Shown one piece after another: positions 9,509 to 20,600 of a stretch of 64,000 nucleotides of DNA. The position numbers and the translations under genes were made by a program. The stretch comes from Antedon mediterranea (taxonomy: Eukaryota; Echinodermata; Crinoidea; Comatulida; Antedonidae): the NCBI RefSeq assembly GCF_964355755.1, contig NC_092672.1, forward strand, positions 24,548,501 to 24,612,500. Reading direction: 5' to 3'. The notes beneath the pieces were generated by a model. The model saw nothing but the letters and a program-made list of their open reading frames with translations, had not been told where the DNA came from and made no database searches. Positions within the stretch are counted from its first letter, which is position 1. Each line of letters opens with the position of its first letter.

Positions 9509-10525
9509 AGCAATAATTTCTTTAAATTTCTTATAAACTAAGGGAATATCAACACCGTAATCATAATTAAAATCACCAGTTAAAATTATACCACAGTACT
9601 TATGTAAAATAGACAGGATAAAATCAACGACGTGGAATTGATTGAGCCAATCGTCATTTGAACTCGGTGGCCTATAAACAGCACATATTAAAACGTTAAA
9701 ATTGTTATTTACAGTTATTTCAATAATTTTGACCTCAATGTTAGTAGGAAAGTCAACAATAGAGGATTTAAATGCGTTCTTCAAAGCTAACAGAACACCA
9801 CCACCGTGTCTTGAACGGTCTTTTCTGTACACAACGAAAGAGTCTGGAAACAGTTCCGTACTATCAATAGAGGAGTCCAGCCACGTTTCTGTGACAATCA
9901 AGATATCCAATTCATCAATTGCGATACGCGCATGGAATTCTTCGATCTTATTCACCACACTTCTGGCGTTAAATAAAGCAACTTGAATAAGGTTAGTTTC
10001 AAAGATGGAAGAATCAGTTGATGTATTGCTGGATGCAAGTGACAATATACTGTTGTTGATCAATGAGTTGTAAAAAAATGAGTCCGATAGTTGTGGTAGG
10101 GAGCAGATGTTACACGCCCATGGATTATCTTGATAAAACACATAACTATCGCTGCTCATAGGTATGCACTTGATATGAAATATGTGATGACATTCACAGC
10201 AAATCAGACATTTTTGATTGCGTCTCATCGTTTTAGCGCAAGATTCACATGTATTCTTCGTACTATTACCGTTTCCAATATGCTGGCTCTTGTTCCTATG
10301 CATCAGCTCTGGGCCTGGGTGAGGATGAATGTCGCCACTAACCAACAAACATAGGTTAAAAGTCGAATAATGATTGGCGTAATATCTCACAGGCCTACTT
10401 ATATATCGTTTTCTTGTGGTGTTATTAATGCTGGCACATGTTATCGTGCCAGGGAGTGATTTACGGCAGCGAAATCTGTCAGCCGATGTTGTGTGGACAG
10501 TAGGCCTATGTAGCCGAACGTTCAT
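9508..10525 (-). pseudogene. LINE ORF2 N-terminus: 2A-like motif, PHD finger, APE endonuclease
   Basis: From the ATG at 10525, residues 60-72 read LLVSGDIHPHPGP, resembling the 2A ribosome-skipping motif GD(V/I)ExNPGP but with H in place of the essential N. Residues 93-141 form a C4HC3 PHD-type zinc finger (Cys 93, 96, 109, 112, His 117, Cys 120, 138, 141). An APE-like endonuclease follows, with FNARSVVNK, ETWLDSS, RHGGGVLLAL, YRPPSSN and LTGDFN motifs. Correct coding ends near 9510, where a single-base shift moves the reading to the frame with FVDFFTRVSNTKSSIIDLV. Whether the ATG is the native start is unknown. Confidence 0.85.
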
Positions 10526-11093
10526 CTATAAAATTGACCATGAAACGGCAAAAGATAATTGCTCACGTAAACGGCAAGCAAATATTTCCTTGGAGAATGC
10601 TACCAAACGGAGACGTTGAAGGCTGTCAGGATGCATGTGTTCTCCCGGATCACTTCATTATTTACACAGTTCATTGTTGCTATATTATTATTCATAGAGA
10701 ATTGATGTCTGTACTTGAATTTAAACAGAATGCATGTGTTCTCTTGGTAAAACGCAATCTGCAAAATGTATCATTATGCTTCACAAAGAAGATAGCGTTA
10801 TTCCATCCATAATCCGTACACGTTACCTACATCTTTAATAAGTCGTTTGTTATACACAGTTCATTGTTGCTATATTATTATTCATGGAGAGCACTCCCGG
10901 ATCACTTCATTGTTTCTTATAGTATATTTTGAAACAATTTTAAATAATACAATGTTTAACCAGGTTTGATATTTTTTCTATATATTTGGTATTAATGAAA
11001 ATAATGTATTTGTTATGTATATTGGAAAAAATATATAAAAAGAAATATGATTTACAATATTATTTAAATTATTTGTACTGTTTATAATTTGAC

Positions 11094-11185
11094 ACACGCA
11101 CATACAAAGACGCAGACAACTGATGGGTAAACTTTTACTTTGATTAGAAGAATTAAATATTGGATTTGATATATAATAATTCTAA
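11094..11185 (+). repeat. Dispersed repeat, copy shared with 13793-13885
   Basis: CGCACATACAAAGACGCAGA, AACTTTTACTTTGATTAGAA and TTTGATATATAATAATTCTA recur in the same order and orientation at 13793-13885 with small indels. Identity of the family is unknown. Confidence 0.7.
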
Positions 11186-11349
11186 TTTTTGTTAATTATA
11201 ATCACAGACAAAATGAGATTTTAGGCTATAGTAATCATTCATCATACCGTAAGCACATTTGTCATAAATGTAGGCCATACAACATTGGAATGTCGGTCCT
11301 TGACTCGCTACAGATTACCGTAGGTTAGAGCCTGTTTACACGTATGGGC
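11186..11349. other. Short unique spacer
   Basis: No feature seen other than AT-rich sequence and a stretch TTGGAATGTCGGTCC before the duplicated segment begins. Confidence 0.3.
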
Positions 11350-11900
11350 GTACATCTGTATACGATAATCAAATCAATGGCACGTTGTTCCCAGAGCAGA
11401 TTAACGGATTTCGAAAAGTATTGAGTTTCATGCATCAAACTATAGCACAGCCAGAAGATTTGTTGAGAAAACCGATATTGAAACTGAAAAGGAGCACTTG
11501 GCAGTGCATCAAGAGCGTAGACTTTAAGGTTGATTTTGGCGAATTTATAGAAAACGCAAACATCGACGTCGTAACCATGTATCATAACGTACTGGGTGGT
11601 ATTAAACGTGAAATGAATAGAAAAGACAGTTTCCTACCAAACACTCTATTCGATGTCATAGAGAACATTAATGTGCCACAGGGACTCTTGTGTCTTCCAA
11701 GGTCTTTTATAGCAGCCACACAGATGGCTATGCAAAAGGAATATAAATCTACCATGAAGAAATTACATTCCCACGTGACACCGGAGCTCATACAAGAATA
11801 TGCTACATTCACTCCATCGGACATTCTGAACGACACACGCATTTCTGAAAGGTTCTGTCTAAAGACAGCCATTCTTTTCTTGTTTTTCGGCCGACTTTGA
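11350..11900 (+). CDS. Unrecognised reading frame, copy B
   Basis: This frame duplicates the one at 6260-6810, with the TGA stop in the same place. I count about nine base differences over the shared frame, of which six change the residue (M/T, Y/N, L/F, L/V, P/S, L/F). That high share of replacements argues against strong purifying selection since the duplication. The frame is open upstream to about 11350 but has no convincing start codon; it can only be a fragment. No family is recognised. As in copy A, the frame after the stop continues as charged, protein-like sequence, until a homopolymer expansion (T12 near 11980) disturbs it. Confidence 0.35.
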
Positions 11901-12080
11901 CATTCGATAGAACGTGAAAATCCCTTTATATGCTGGGATGAGGAACATAACCGACTTGAGGAGGAGCCAGCGTTTTCCGTTTTTTTTTTTTAATTTGTAC
12001 TTCAGCATTGTTGAAACATAGCTTGCGTGCTTTCCTCACATATATAATAAACATATACCTAATAATAGTTTTTTTATAAT
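11350..12080 (+). repeat. Segmental duplication, copy B
   Basis: Direct copy of 6260-6990, about 5.1 kb away, with the LINE lying between the two. The match ends exactly before TGTAACTGCTC at 12081. Confidence 0.9.
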
Positions 12081-13009
12081 TGTAACTGCTCTTGGGCTCG
12101 GAGCAAGTTTGGAATGTAGAGGGCGTCGTTTAGTCAAGTCACACAAACGCGAACAAGGCAACACTATGACCATCAGTTAAACAATCTTCAATTTATTATG
12201 TTCCAACCGTGTCTGTCTGACTACCTTTATTAGTTCGTTCGGTGACTAAAATACAAAGTATAAATACAAGTTACCATAAAATAAAACTGAAGTAAAAGGA
12301 ATCATACAAATCGTCACAAAGCACATGTTATAATCGTCTAACATAAATTCCTTCATTATCGTCATCATTCAATGCTTACGCTCAATTATTATATTAAATT
12401 CCGTATTACTTAACTTCTTCAGTTACCATACTAATCATAGTAATACATTAAAATGGCAAACAATGTGAACAGTATCATCATCTGAATTACAGCACATACA
12501 AACAATTAATTAACATGTCAATCGATAATATGCATAGAACAAGTCCTTACGTGAATATGACCGCTCTAAGCCTCAAATCTTATGTCAATATTCTCCTTTC
12601 AAACATTATCTCAATTCTGTAACAATAATCAACATAAATATATTGATAGAAAATTGTCTAAAATATAACACAACACATGATAAATGCATAGGAAATGTCA
12701 ATTAAACTGATCATGAAACCATGATAAAACATGACTAAATCCTTCTCTAATTAGCACGCACATAGTTTAGTTTACTTAAACGACACAAAGAATGCCTTTA
12801 TTCATCCACAAGAAATATCTTGAATAATTAAGATAAGCAGAGATCCAGTAATTTAGTTAACCAATCATTAACCAATGGCCGAATGCATCACAATACAATA
12901 GAACTTCCCTGCATAGCTAATGAATATTCATGAGCTGAGAAATCAGTCAGCGTACCATGCTACAGCGGTAAGATCAAATATGATATTCAATACATGGAAT
13001 AGCTTAACA
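12081..13009. mobile_element. Possible solo LTR or LTR fragment (weak)
   Basis: The segment starts TGTAACTGCTC exactly where the duplicated segment ends and finishes ...AGCTTAACA, so it has the TGT...ACA ends typical of LTRs. On the minus strand an AATAAA-like hexamer lies about 110 bp before the end, a plausible polyadenylation signal for an R-U5 layout. I found no matching target duplication on the two sides and no primer binding site or internal genes. The start boundary is better supported than the far end. Confidence 0.25.
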
Positions 13010-13190
13010 ATTCGGCGCTAGTTCCGTTTCGCACCTGTTTTTATTCGGACTTCCTTTTGACTCCAAATTGTTAAGCAACTTATTGTGAATACCACACCTT
13101 AAAATTGGGCCTCATAAGTACTTTTATGAAGAAGAATCACATAAAAAGTAACAAATAAATCCTTAAATTGCTGATTTTACAGACATGTTT

Positions 13191-13748
13191 CTCGCATACC
13201 GTTCGCCGCGAATTTAGCATACTCGAAGTTCAATATTTTCGTTTCTATGGAGCGCCAAAAGAGCAACAACAATAGATGGTTAAAACCTCAGTGGAATGCG
13301 TCTTCTTTTAATGCATTTATTATTGAAATACACGTTTAATTTTAATATATTTTGTCAATAAAAATGCTGTAACATTTTACTGCTAATAATTTGCTGTTTT
13401 CAAATAGCAACCAACCCTAGGCCTAAGAGTAAGACTAAGACTAAGAGGCATATTATTTAGAGGTTTTTAAGGTATACCCCTACAGTACATGTAATATGAT
13501 GATGAATTTGTCGATTTTCATTCCTAAAAGCTCCTGCAAAAACCATGTACAGTATCAAAAGTAATATTTTTGTTGCATTGACATTGACAAAATATGATAA
13601 AATTGAACGTAATTTTCACCAATAAATGCATTAAATATACACAATTTACTGAGTTTTTAGCCCTCTATTATGATTGCTCTTTTGGCGCTCCATAGAAACA
13701 ACAACATTGAACATGGAGTATGCGAAATTCACGAACCGATGTGCGATA
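13191..13748. mobile_element. Foldback MITE with ~75-bp terminal inverted repeats
   Basis: The left end (TCGCATACCGTTCGCCGCGA ... GGAGCGCCAAAAGAGCAA) is the approximate reverse complement of the right end (TTGCTCTTTTGGCGCTCC ... GAAATTCACGAACC). The arms are about 75 bp and roughly 80% identical, and about 400 bp of non-coding sequence lies between. No target duplication could be fixed. The superfamily is unknown. Confidence 0.7.
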
Positions 13749-13792
13749 AAAAATAAAATATATTTGAAATATTATTATTTGATATAATTTAA

Positions 13793-13885
13793 CGTACGCA
13801 CATAAAGAGACGCAGACAACTAAACTTTTACTTTGATTAGAAGTAATAATTGTTTATTTGATTTGATATAATAATTCTAATATTT
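13793..13885 (+). repeat. Dispersed repeat, second copy of 11094-11185
   Basis: Same order of blocks as at 11094-11185 (GACGCAGACAACT, AACTTTTACTTTGATTAGAA, TTTGATATAATAATTCTAAT), with small insertions and deletions. Confidence 0.7.
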
Positions 13886-13910
13886 GCTACGTCTACTCTA
13901 AGACCCGTAA

Positions 13911-14015
13911 GGTCCGTATTAATGACTGGACTATCTCTGGATTTAGTCTGGACAATCTTTAGTCCTGGACTAAACCAGTATTAAAATCGGCAAAAGATAG
14001 TCATGAATACGGGCC
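13911..14015. mobile_element. Short hairpin MITE, 105 bp
   Basis: The left end GGTCCGTATTAATGACT and the reverse complement of the right end GGCCCGTATTCATGACT are near-perfect inverted repeats. Inner blocks (TAGTCTGGAC / GTCCTGGACTA) also pair. No target duplication is clear. Confidence 0.6.
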
Positions 14016-15224
14016 AATGTGATTGTGGCCTACACTATGCAGTCATTCACAGTAAGCATTAACCTCAACAACAGTCACTGATCGTTTTATATTTTAGTAC
14101 ATATTATAGATATCACATACCAGTTCATAAATCACATTTAGTCCAAAAATATCATAACCAGCAACTACAATTGAAAAACATTTATGTCAACAAGAAAAGC
14201 AATTTACAAATATATTAATAAACAACTTCACTTAACAGGTCTGCCTCATTATTTAAGCCCTTAATTTCAAAACTGAACTTGTCATGGCACACAACAAAGC
14301 GGCAAGTACGCCACCAATATTTTGGAACGTAAGTGATAACAGTTATCAGACATTCAAACACTCTTTATTTATTTAAGTGTTGATATACTATTTGTTAGCA
14401 AAGTGTATTTAGAAGTGGATAGTGAGTTTACAGTAGGCCTGTAAAGATGGCCTATAATTGTGTAAATTCTATTTTAGGAAACAAATGCAAACTTTATGTC
14501 TGTTCTCTTATACTAGTAGACCTACTTTAACTAAAATCATTGGTAATGTTTGTCTTGCTAAAAGATGTTGCTAGTAGTTGTACTCAAACATGTATTGTTG
14601 TCCCACAAAAACATGAAAAATGGAGATTAATTAAATCAGACTTTGAATAGGTTATTTTGTAGTTTTAATAAAGTTAATCAATTCCGTAGAAAAAAAAATA
14701 AATGGTTAAATTCAACCAAAAATTCATTGGCTGGCAGCCAATTTGACCATTTTTGCTTAAATACATTTTTTTTGATCCAATATTATCCAAAAGTGGATAA
14801 CTATCATGTGACATTAAATGGCATATTGAAAAAGTTAAAATTATTTTTCAGGGGGGACAATACATCTTTAAACGAAATTTTTTAGGTTTAATCAATTTAG
14901 TAGGCCTAGTAACTATGGTCGCAAAAAAGTGTATTTTGATTGTATGAGCCATAAGCGATTGATTATTCAAACTTTCGCTTGTCATTTAATATAATTTAAT
15001 TGTCATTTAATATTTAATTTTAATTGGTTAAAACAACGAAAGGAATGTGCTCACCCCCACAACTAACGTATGCACTATTTTCTATAAATCGATAACAGGC
15101 CTATCAGAAGTAAAATAGGCATACAACTTATTTTTCTAAGCATGCAATTTGGGTAAAAATACACACAATTTTTCAATAAAAATAGGTAGTCTGGGTAAAA
15201 AATAATATAAAAATATATTAGTTT
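14016..15224. other. Non-coding stretch
   Basis: AT-rich sequence without supported genes. It contains one copy of a dispersed repeat (14650-14760, listed separately) and scattered AGGCCTA motifs. Confidence 0.45.
14650..14760 (+). repeat. Dispersed repeat family R1, copy 1
   Basis: The order TTTTGTAGTTTTAATAAAGT, CCGTAGAAAAAAA, AAATGGTTAAATTCAA and ATTGGCTGGCAGCCAATTTG is shared with 55791-55925 (same strand) and, in inverted orientation, with 26538-26660. The motif ATTGGCTGGCAGCCAAT is itself palindromic. Confidence 0.75.
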
Positions 15225-15446
15225 AGATGACAAATTTCGTTTTTGTAAAAGCACAAGTTAACGGAGTACTTACTTGAACGTTTCGATCTCTATCAGAGAT
15301 CCTTCTCAACTGACTGCGGAGTGTTAATGCAGCTTGGTCAGCAGCAACACTCCGCAGTCAATTGAGAAGGATCTCTGATAAAGATCGAAACGTTCGAGTA
15401 AGTACTCCGTTAACTTGTGCTTTTACAAAAACGAAATTTGTCATCT
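15225..15446. repeat. Near-perfect hairpin, 101-bp arms and 20-bp loop
   Basis: Bases 15225-15325 and 15346-15446 are reverse complements at 98 of 101 positions. The 20-base spacer is AATGCAGCTTGGTCAGCAGC. Each arm contains a smaller hairpin GATCTCTGATAGAGATC followed by GAAACGTT, a pattern resembling degenerate hammerhead-type or Penelope-associated motifs. The few mismatches imply recent origin or ongoing conversion between arms. Confidence 0.92.
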
Positions 15447-15472
15447 CATAGAGATATTATAATATCTCTATG
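15447..15472. repeat. Perfect 26-base palindrome
   Basis: CATAGAGATATTA is followed immediately by its exact reverse complement TAATATCTCTATG, right at the edge of the larger hairpin. Confidence 0.9.
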
Positions 15473-15566
15473 GTCATCTATACAAAATCGAAGCTAAATG
15501 AAATTCTTTCAAAATATATTAGGCCTAGTTGTTTAAGGTTTTTTTTTAAATTGTTGTAATATTGTT

Positions 15567-16404
15567 TATGGGGCTGTCACGATAAATATGGTCCGGGGCC
15601 AAAATCGGTCCGGGCTTTTCTTCTGTCGATTTTAATTGAATTACTAGGCCTATGATGCTGTTTTAAATTGTTTATGGCTATAAAAATATCCCATGATATA
15701 TATTAGTAAGTTATCTTGTCGGATAAATACTATAAATAAATGTATTTTATCTAAAAACATGACTTAGGTGTTCACTCATATTTCGGCCTGCCACACACTC
15801 ACATGAACGGGTATGAGACGCTGATATTGCCAGCTAGATTTTATTTATGATTGAGGCCTTTTTCCTTTTCCTCAGCCTAATCAATATTGGATAATTTGTT
15901 TCTAATAATTGTATTGAATTGATATATTGATTGATTAACCATAAATAATTAATAAATTAAATTGTTTTTAACATCATGGGGAAACGAAGATGTTAAAAAA
16001 GAACAAAATGGATTAAAAACAGGCAGAGATACATATTGTATACAAAAAGCCTAACAATTAGTACTTATTATTGATGAGTTACTACTAATAATGATAATAA
16101 AAAAACAGGCTTAATTTATAATATTAAAATAACAAATAAAACCCCATAGTTTTCAATATAATGACTAATCATGGCCTTTTTTTTAATGATATATACATTA
16201 TGACTCATATTGCGCACCATATATTTGTAAGACCGGACCATATTTGGCGGCCAAAAACAGTCCTACTGCCCGGACGCGATTTTTTTTTCGTACATAAGTT
16301 GGGGACCCCCTCATGAAACGTCACAAAATAAACATGAATAATTCATCAGTTAAATTTTCTTGTTCCGTGTGCACCCAAGCGTATAGCAACAAGAAGTGAT
16401 TACA
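15567..16404 (+). repeat. Left terminal inverted repeat (split)
   Basis: Outer part 15567-15620 and inner part about 16215-16404 match the reverse complement of 24558-24824. About 560 bp (15630-16190) are present only on this side, probably a later insertion. GGTCCGG/CCGGACC subterminal motifs recur several times. Confidence 0.8.
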
Positions 16405-17660
16405 CAATTCTAGGCCTAATCTCCGCTGAGGGTACAGCTCAATCTTCTCACTCGAAACGGTAAAGAACGCAAAAATAAATGGACAAGAAATGGACAGAGC
16501 CATGTGGGGTCATTAAAACTGAATTGGACTGGGTCATTAGATAATGAGGAAACTAGACAATTGGCCAATGGGACCCAAGAATCTAGGAGGTTGTTTTGAA
16601 TACCGGCATACTAAAAACTGTCAATTTTAGGGGTTTATCACATGATCGATGTATTAAATGAATAAAAATATTAAATTATAGAATAATAAGACTTAAATTT
16701 TTTGTTAAAAGTTGAGAAAGTCGACATTTTTTATCCAATTTTCGAAAAATCCTTGTACTACAGTACATGAATTTTGTTTTTTAAAACACGGTAAATTCGA
16801 CTACAATATGTATGTTGTATTAATTGTTAGTTCTTTTAATATGACGAGACGTTTTTTGTTGTGTTTTTAGGGTGTGAACAATTGTCAATCAAAATTGTAT
16901 ATATATGTTAAATACTATGTAACTATTTAAAAAACCCACCCTGACTTCTGATTGGCCAACCATATTCCAAGTAGTTTGATAAGTTAGCCTTTTTCAAAAA
17001 TTTAGACAAAATTACCGTTAACTTTGTCTGGGGCTTTTTTTCTAGGCCACATGGTATCATAGGATATGTGTAACTGTAAGAGGAGTAACTGAAGGTTACT
17101 GGATAATAACCTCTATAGTATGAGTTATTATCAAAATATATTATTAGAATTGGTGGAATGAATTATTTGATTCACATCAAAATGAATTGTAGTGGAATTG
17201 CTCTTGAAATAAATATAAAATAGTTGAGAATTTACACTACTAAGGAAATAGTCTTGACAAGAATATAGAATTCACCATTTAATGTACACTCAACTGCAAA
17301 AGTTTCCCCTCTGCTTTTTTTGTAAGGGCTTGGGACCTTCAAATACAAAGTGCAATGAATGATATAATGTAAATTATAATGTAATAATTAAAACTGAATG
17401 TAATTTATAAAAATTACAAAATAATTTACAACATTAATCATTGCTCTTTGGATTTGGCAGCATTAAAAACTTTTTTTTTTTATTATTATTATTAACTTTA
17501 CTGCACATTCAGAATACCATTAGATATGGTGGCCCAATGGCCAAATTGCATAAAATACAAATATTTTGTAAAAAGTGAATATAAAATCACAGAACAAATA
17601 AAAATTGAAGATATACGAAACAGTATAAAAACTATCCATGGCTACAACAATCATTTGGAA
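16405..17660. other. 3' flank of the DUF6729 gene, non-coding
   Basis: No coding sequence supported. A run TTTTTTTTTTTATTATTATT at about 17467-17490 gives AATAAA-type hexamers on the minus strand about 170 bp after the stop codon, a plausible polyadenylation region for the minus-strand gene. Confidence 0.45.
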
Positions 17661-20600
17661 TCATTCTTTTTGCTGCTTTTTTTTCCTCTCTTGACGAAGG
17701 CGACGGATGGCAACCATAGCCGATTTCCATTCTTTAAAAGTCACATCAGATGTTGCAGCACAATACCAATTTCCATAGTACTGAGTGTGGTTCTTATTTA
17801 ATCTTGGTTGCTTACACTTTGAGCACACAATCGCAGACGTTCTTGGTTTGTATATTTTGATCGGTTTCCCTTCCGATATGTCTTTAGCCACTCGTTTTCT
17901 GTACAAGAGGGTAGTTCTAGGAATACGAGTACTGCTAGCCTCAGGGACTGACGGTGGTGGTTTTGCTATCTCGCCAGGAACTGGGATCGACGGTCTGTTT
18001 CCTAGAGTCGCTAGGCCGGAAGTGTTTTTTGGTAGGACAAATGTGAAAGATGGAGCGCTTGTATGAACGTTTAGCACCGCTGGCTTGGTTAAAGGTTCAA
18101 GTAGGGTTTTATCAGAGACAAGTTTGGGTATTGTTGCCGAGATGCCAGATTCCAACACTTGCCGCTCTTGCTTCTTTGACGTTCTGTTGTACCTGTTGAA
18201 AATAAATCAAACACAGTATTTAAAAACTTTAATGTATTTACTGTAGCGTAAAATAACAATCAATAACAAGTAAAAACTCACCACTGGATGAGTGTCGTAC
18301 GATTTATCTCCATCAACTGAAGCTTAGCAAACAACATCAGGTGTCCATTCGACAGCACTTTCCGACGAATGTTCTTGTAGCCTTTGGTAATGAGCGGCCA
18401 GCGCTGGAAACGTTTACCTTCGATAGATACGGTAGATGGATACGCTTCACATAGTTTTGTAATAATGCACTCCATATATCGATTGCAGTCCGGCCACTGA
18501 GCTGGCCCGGTGTTCTGACCTAAGAAGCATCTTTTTTAAAAAAAACCGAAGAAACAAGTTAGATTTAAGACACATCATGCAACAAAGTAAAAAACGCTGG
18601 AAACTGCCTTACCGTCGAGTGCTTTCGACACCAGGTATTACGGAAGTAGTTTTACTTTTCTTGAACCTGCCTTTCGTCAGGTAATCTTGATGCCGTGCTT
18701 TGCGCTTAATGGTTTTGTCATAAGCATCCAGGTTGTTCCACAACTTTGCGACATGTTCAGCATGACTTTGACTTATCACTCCACTGTCTTCCTTAAACTG
18801 CATAAGGTAGTCTGCCAGGGCTTCAACTTTGGCGTAGCCTGGAATGTTGTCCGGTCCAGTGGAATCCTCAAGTTCCTAAATTGTAAAATATGAAAACAAA
18901 ATATATAATCAGACTCGTGCATTGTATTTCAAAACAGAAACAAAATTTGTGAGGTAGAACCTAATGATACAAATTTAACTCACTGTGTCAAAAAGGGCTG
19001 CTTTTCCTTGACCATCATCATCATTATCGTCACATGAAGGCAAGGGCTCCAGCTGGGGTGGTGAGGGTTCTTTAGCATTTCGAGGTTCAAAACAACGCTT
19101 AGGTGGTTTGTAGTCTGGTTGAGTCTTGTCATCATACCCTTCATCAACATCAAAAGTGTAAATTTCTTCATCAAAGTCTTCATCATAAATGGTATCTGTT
19201 TTGACAGGAAATTGAGTTTCGAGCACTTTGTTCGACTGGTTGTACAGGTACTCCACTCCGATGAGTTCTCCAGTGTACTTGTTTGGAATGATAAAACTTT
19301 TGTACACTTTTTTGCCAATCACTTGCTCTGCCAGTATGTTGAGAGCATGCTGATGCAGTCCACTATATGTACTGGAGATGGGTCCTCCAGACTGGGTAGC
19401 GGCTAGTGCACGGTTTGCATTCCATCGAACAAGTCCATCCATCAGGTAAGCTTGGAAATGTAAGTCGCTAGCACGCTCACCTGAGAAAAAAATAAAACAT
19501 CCATAATAATGAAATAATACAAAAATCTGTAGATCGGTTTGAAGATTTGGTAGATACCAAATAAAAAGTAATACTGTACCTGGAATAAACCTGTTAAGGT
19601 GAAGATGAAACGATTCCAAAGAAGTGGAGCCTCTTGCGCAACGATATACTGGCAAGGTAACTCCACCCTTAAGCATCTCACTGGTTTTTGTGTAGAGCGG
19701 GATGCCTTCTGGATCCTGGATGCAGGCGATGTGTCGCTCTTGTGAGCTCCAGATATCCCAGGTCTGTTCAGAGTCTAAGAGTGGGACGCCCATTGTGTCA
19801 CGGCCTTCTTCACCATCGAGGGAAGTCAGCAGCTCTCGGATTAGGTTGGCAGTCTCGCGAGTCATTCGTGTTGTCCTGCGACAATGTAAAGCATACTCCT
19901 TCTTGCTGATGTTTTTCAATATGATGTCGTCTGTTGGGTTGGAATGCTTCTTGCTTGCAATGAGCTGTTCACGCTTGGCGAGCTTCAGAAGTTCAACATC
20001 GTCAGCGCTCCACTCAAAAATGCAAGCGGAAAGACGTTTGAGAAATATCGGATACAACTGATGTGATTCTGTTGAACAAGCTGCAGCAATTCTCCTCATG
20101 AAGTGCCAGATGTCCAGACGAATTTTCATGTCAGGCCAGGCGCTGAACATCTTCCTTATGCTTGAATGACCGCAGCAGTCACGGTCGACGTAGAGAATCT
20201 CGGGAGGAGGTACGCCTGCCAAAGCATATCGGTTAATGATGCCGTTTGTCATGTTGTTTAAGCCACATCCTTCTGCAGCAGTCAGGACTGTAATGAGCAC
20301 CTGGCCGTACTCATTTCCGACGTTTGTTGCCCACGCTCCTGTTCCACATGCACGACCGGCTAGCTTCCTTACAATCTGCAAAAAAACCCAAACAAATTTA
20401 TTAGGAAGAAAGCTTCCCCACAATCTGCAAAAAAAAAAAAATTCAAATAATTAAAAGTAAATTGCAGAAATAGTATTGTTTATAAATTATTTACACTTTT
20501 GGTCGAGTCAATCTTCAACACTCTTCCGAACGTCGATGTGATAGAAGCCTTGAGTTCGTCGATTCTTCCCATTACTTCGTTGCAGTAGATGGTAAGGAAC

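Larger units (their letters stand above)
7365..10525 (-). mobile_element. CR1/L2-like non-LTR retrotransposon (LINE), defective
   Basis: Reading the minus strand, the element encodes, in order, a 2A-like motif, a PHD-type zinc finger, an APE-type endonuclease, a reverse transcriptase with YADD, and a C-terminal region. It then ends in a short 3' UTR and a (TAAAA)n tail at 7365-7389. This order and the A-rich microsatellite tail fit the CR1/L2 group of Jockey-type LINEs. The left boundary is the tail; the 5' boundary is uncertain and may lie upstream of 10525. Two single-base frameshifts (about 9510 and 8000) and a truncated endonuclease-RT linker make this copy inactive. Confidence 0.9.
10526..11349. 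other. Non-coding stretch with short local duplications
   Basis: ACACAGTTCATTGTTGCTAT-type sequence occurs at about 10664 and again at about 10855, and GGATCACTTCATT occurs at about 10648 and 10899. No coding potential was seen. Some of the left part could be the 5' UTR of the minus-strand LINE. The segment 11094-11185 is also found at 13793-13885. Confidence 0.4.

Noticed and set aside
6260-12080. The two duplicated segments as LTRs of one retrotransposon enclosing the LINE
   Set aside because: No TG..CA ends, primer site or polyprotein, and the enclosed element is a non-LTR LINE on the opposite strand with its own tail.
20416-20430. Alternative acceptor CAATCTGC before exon 4 of the DUF6729 gene
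   Set aside because: A look-alike of the true acceptor at 20376; using it would break the exon phases.
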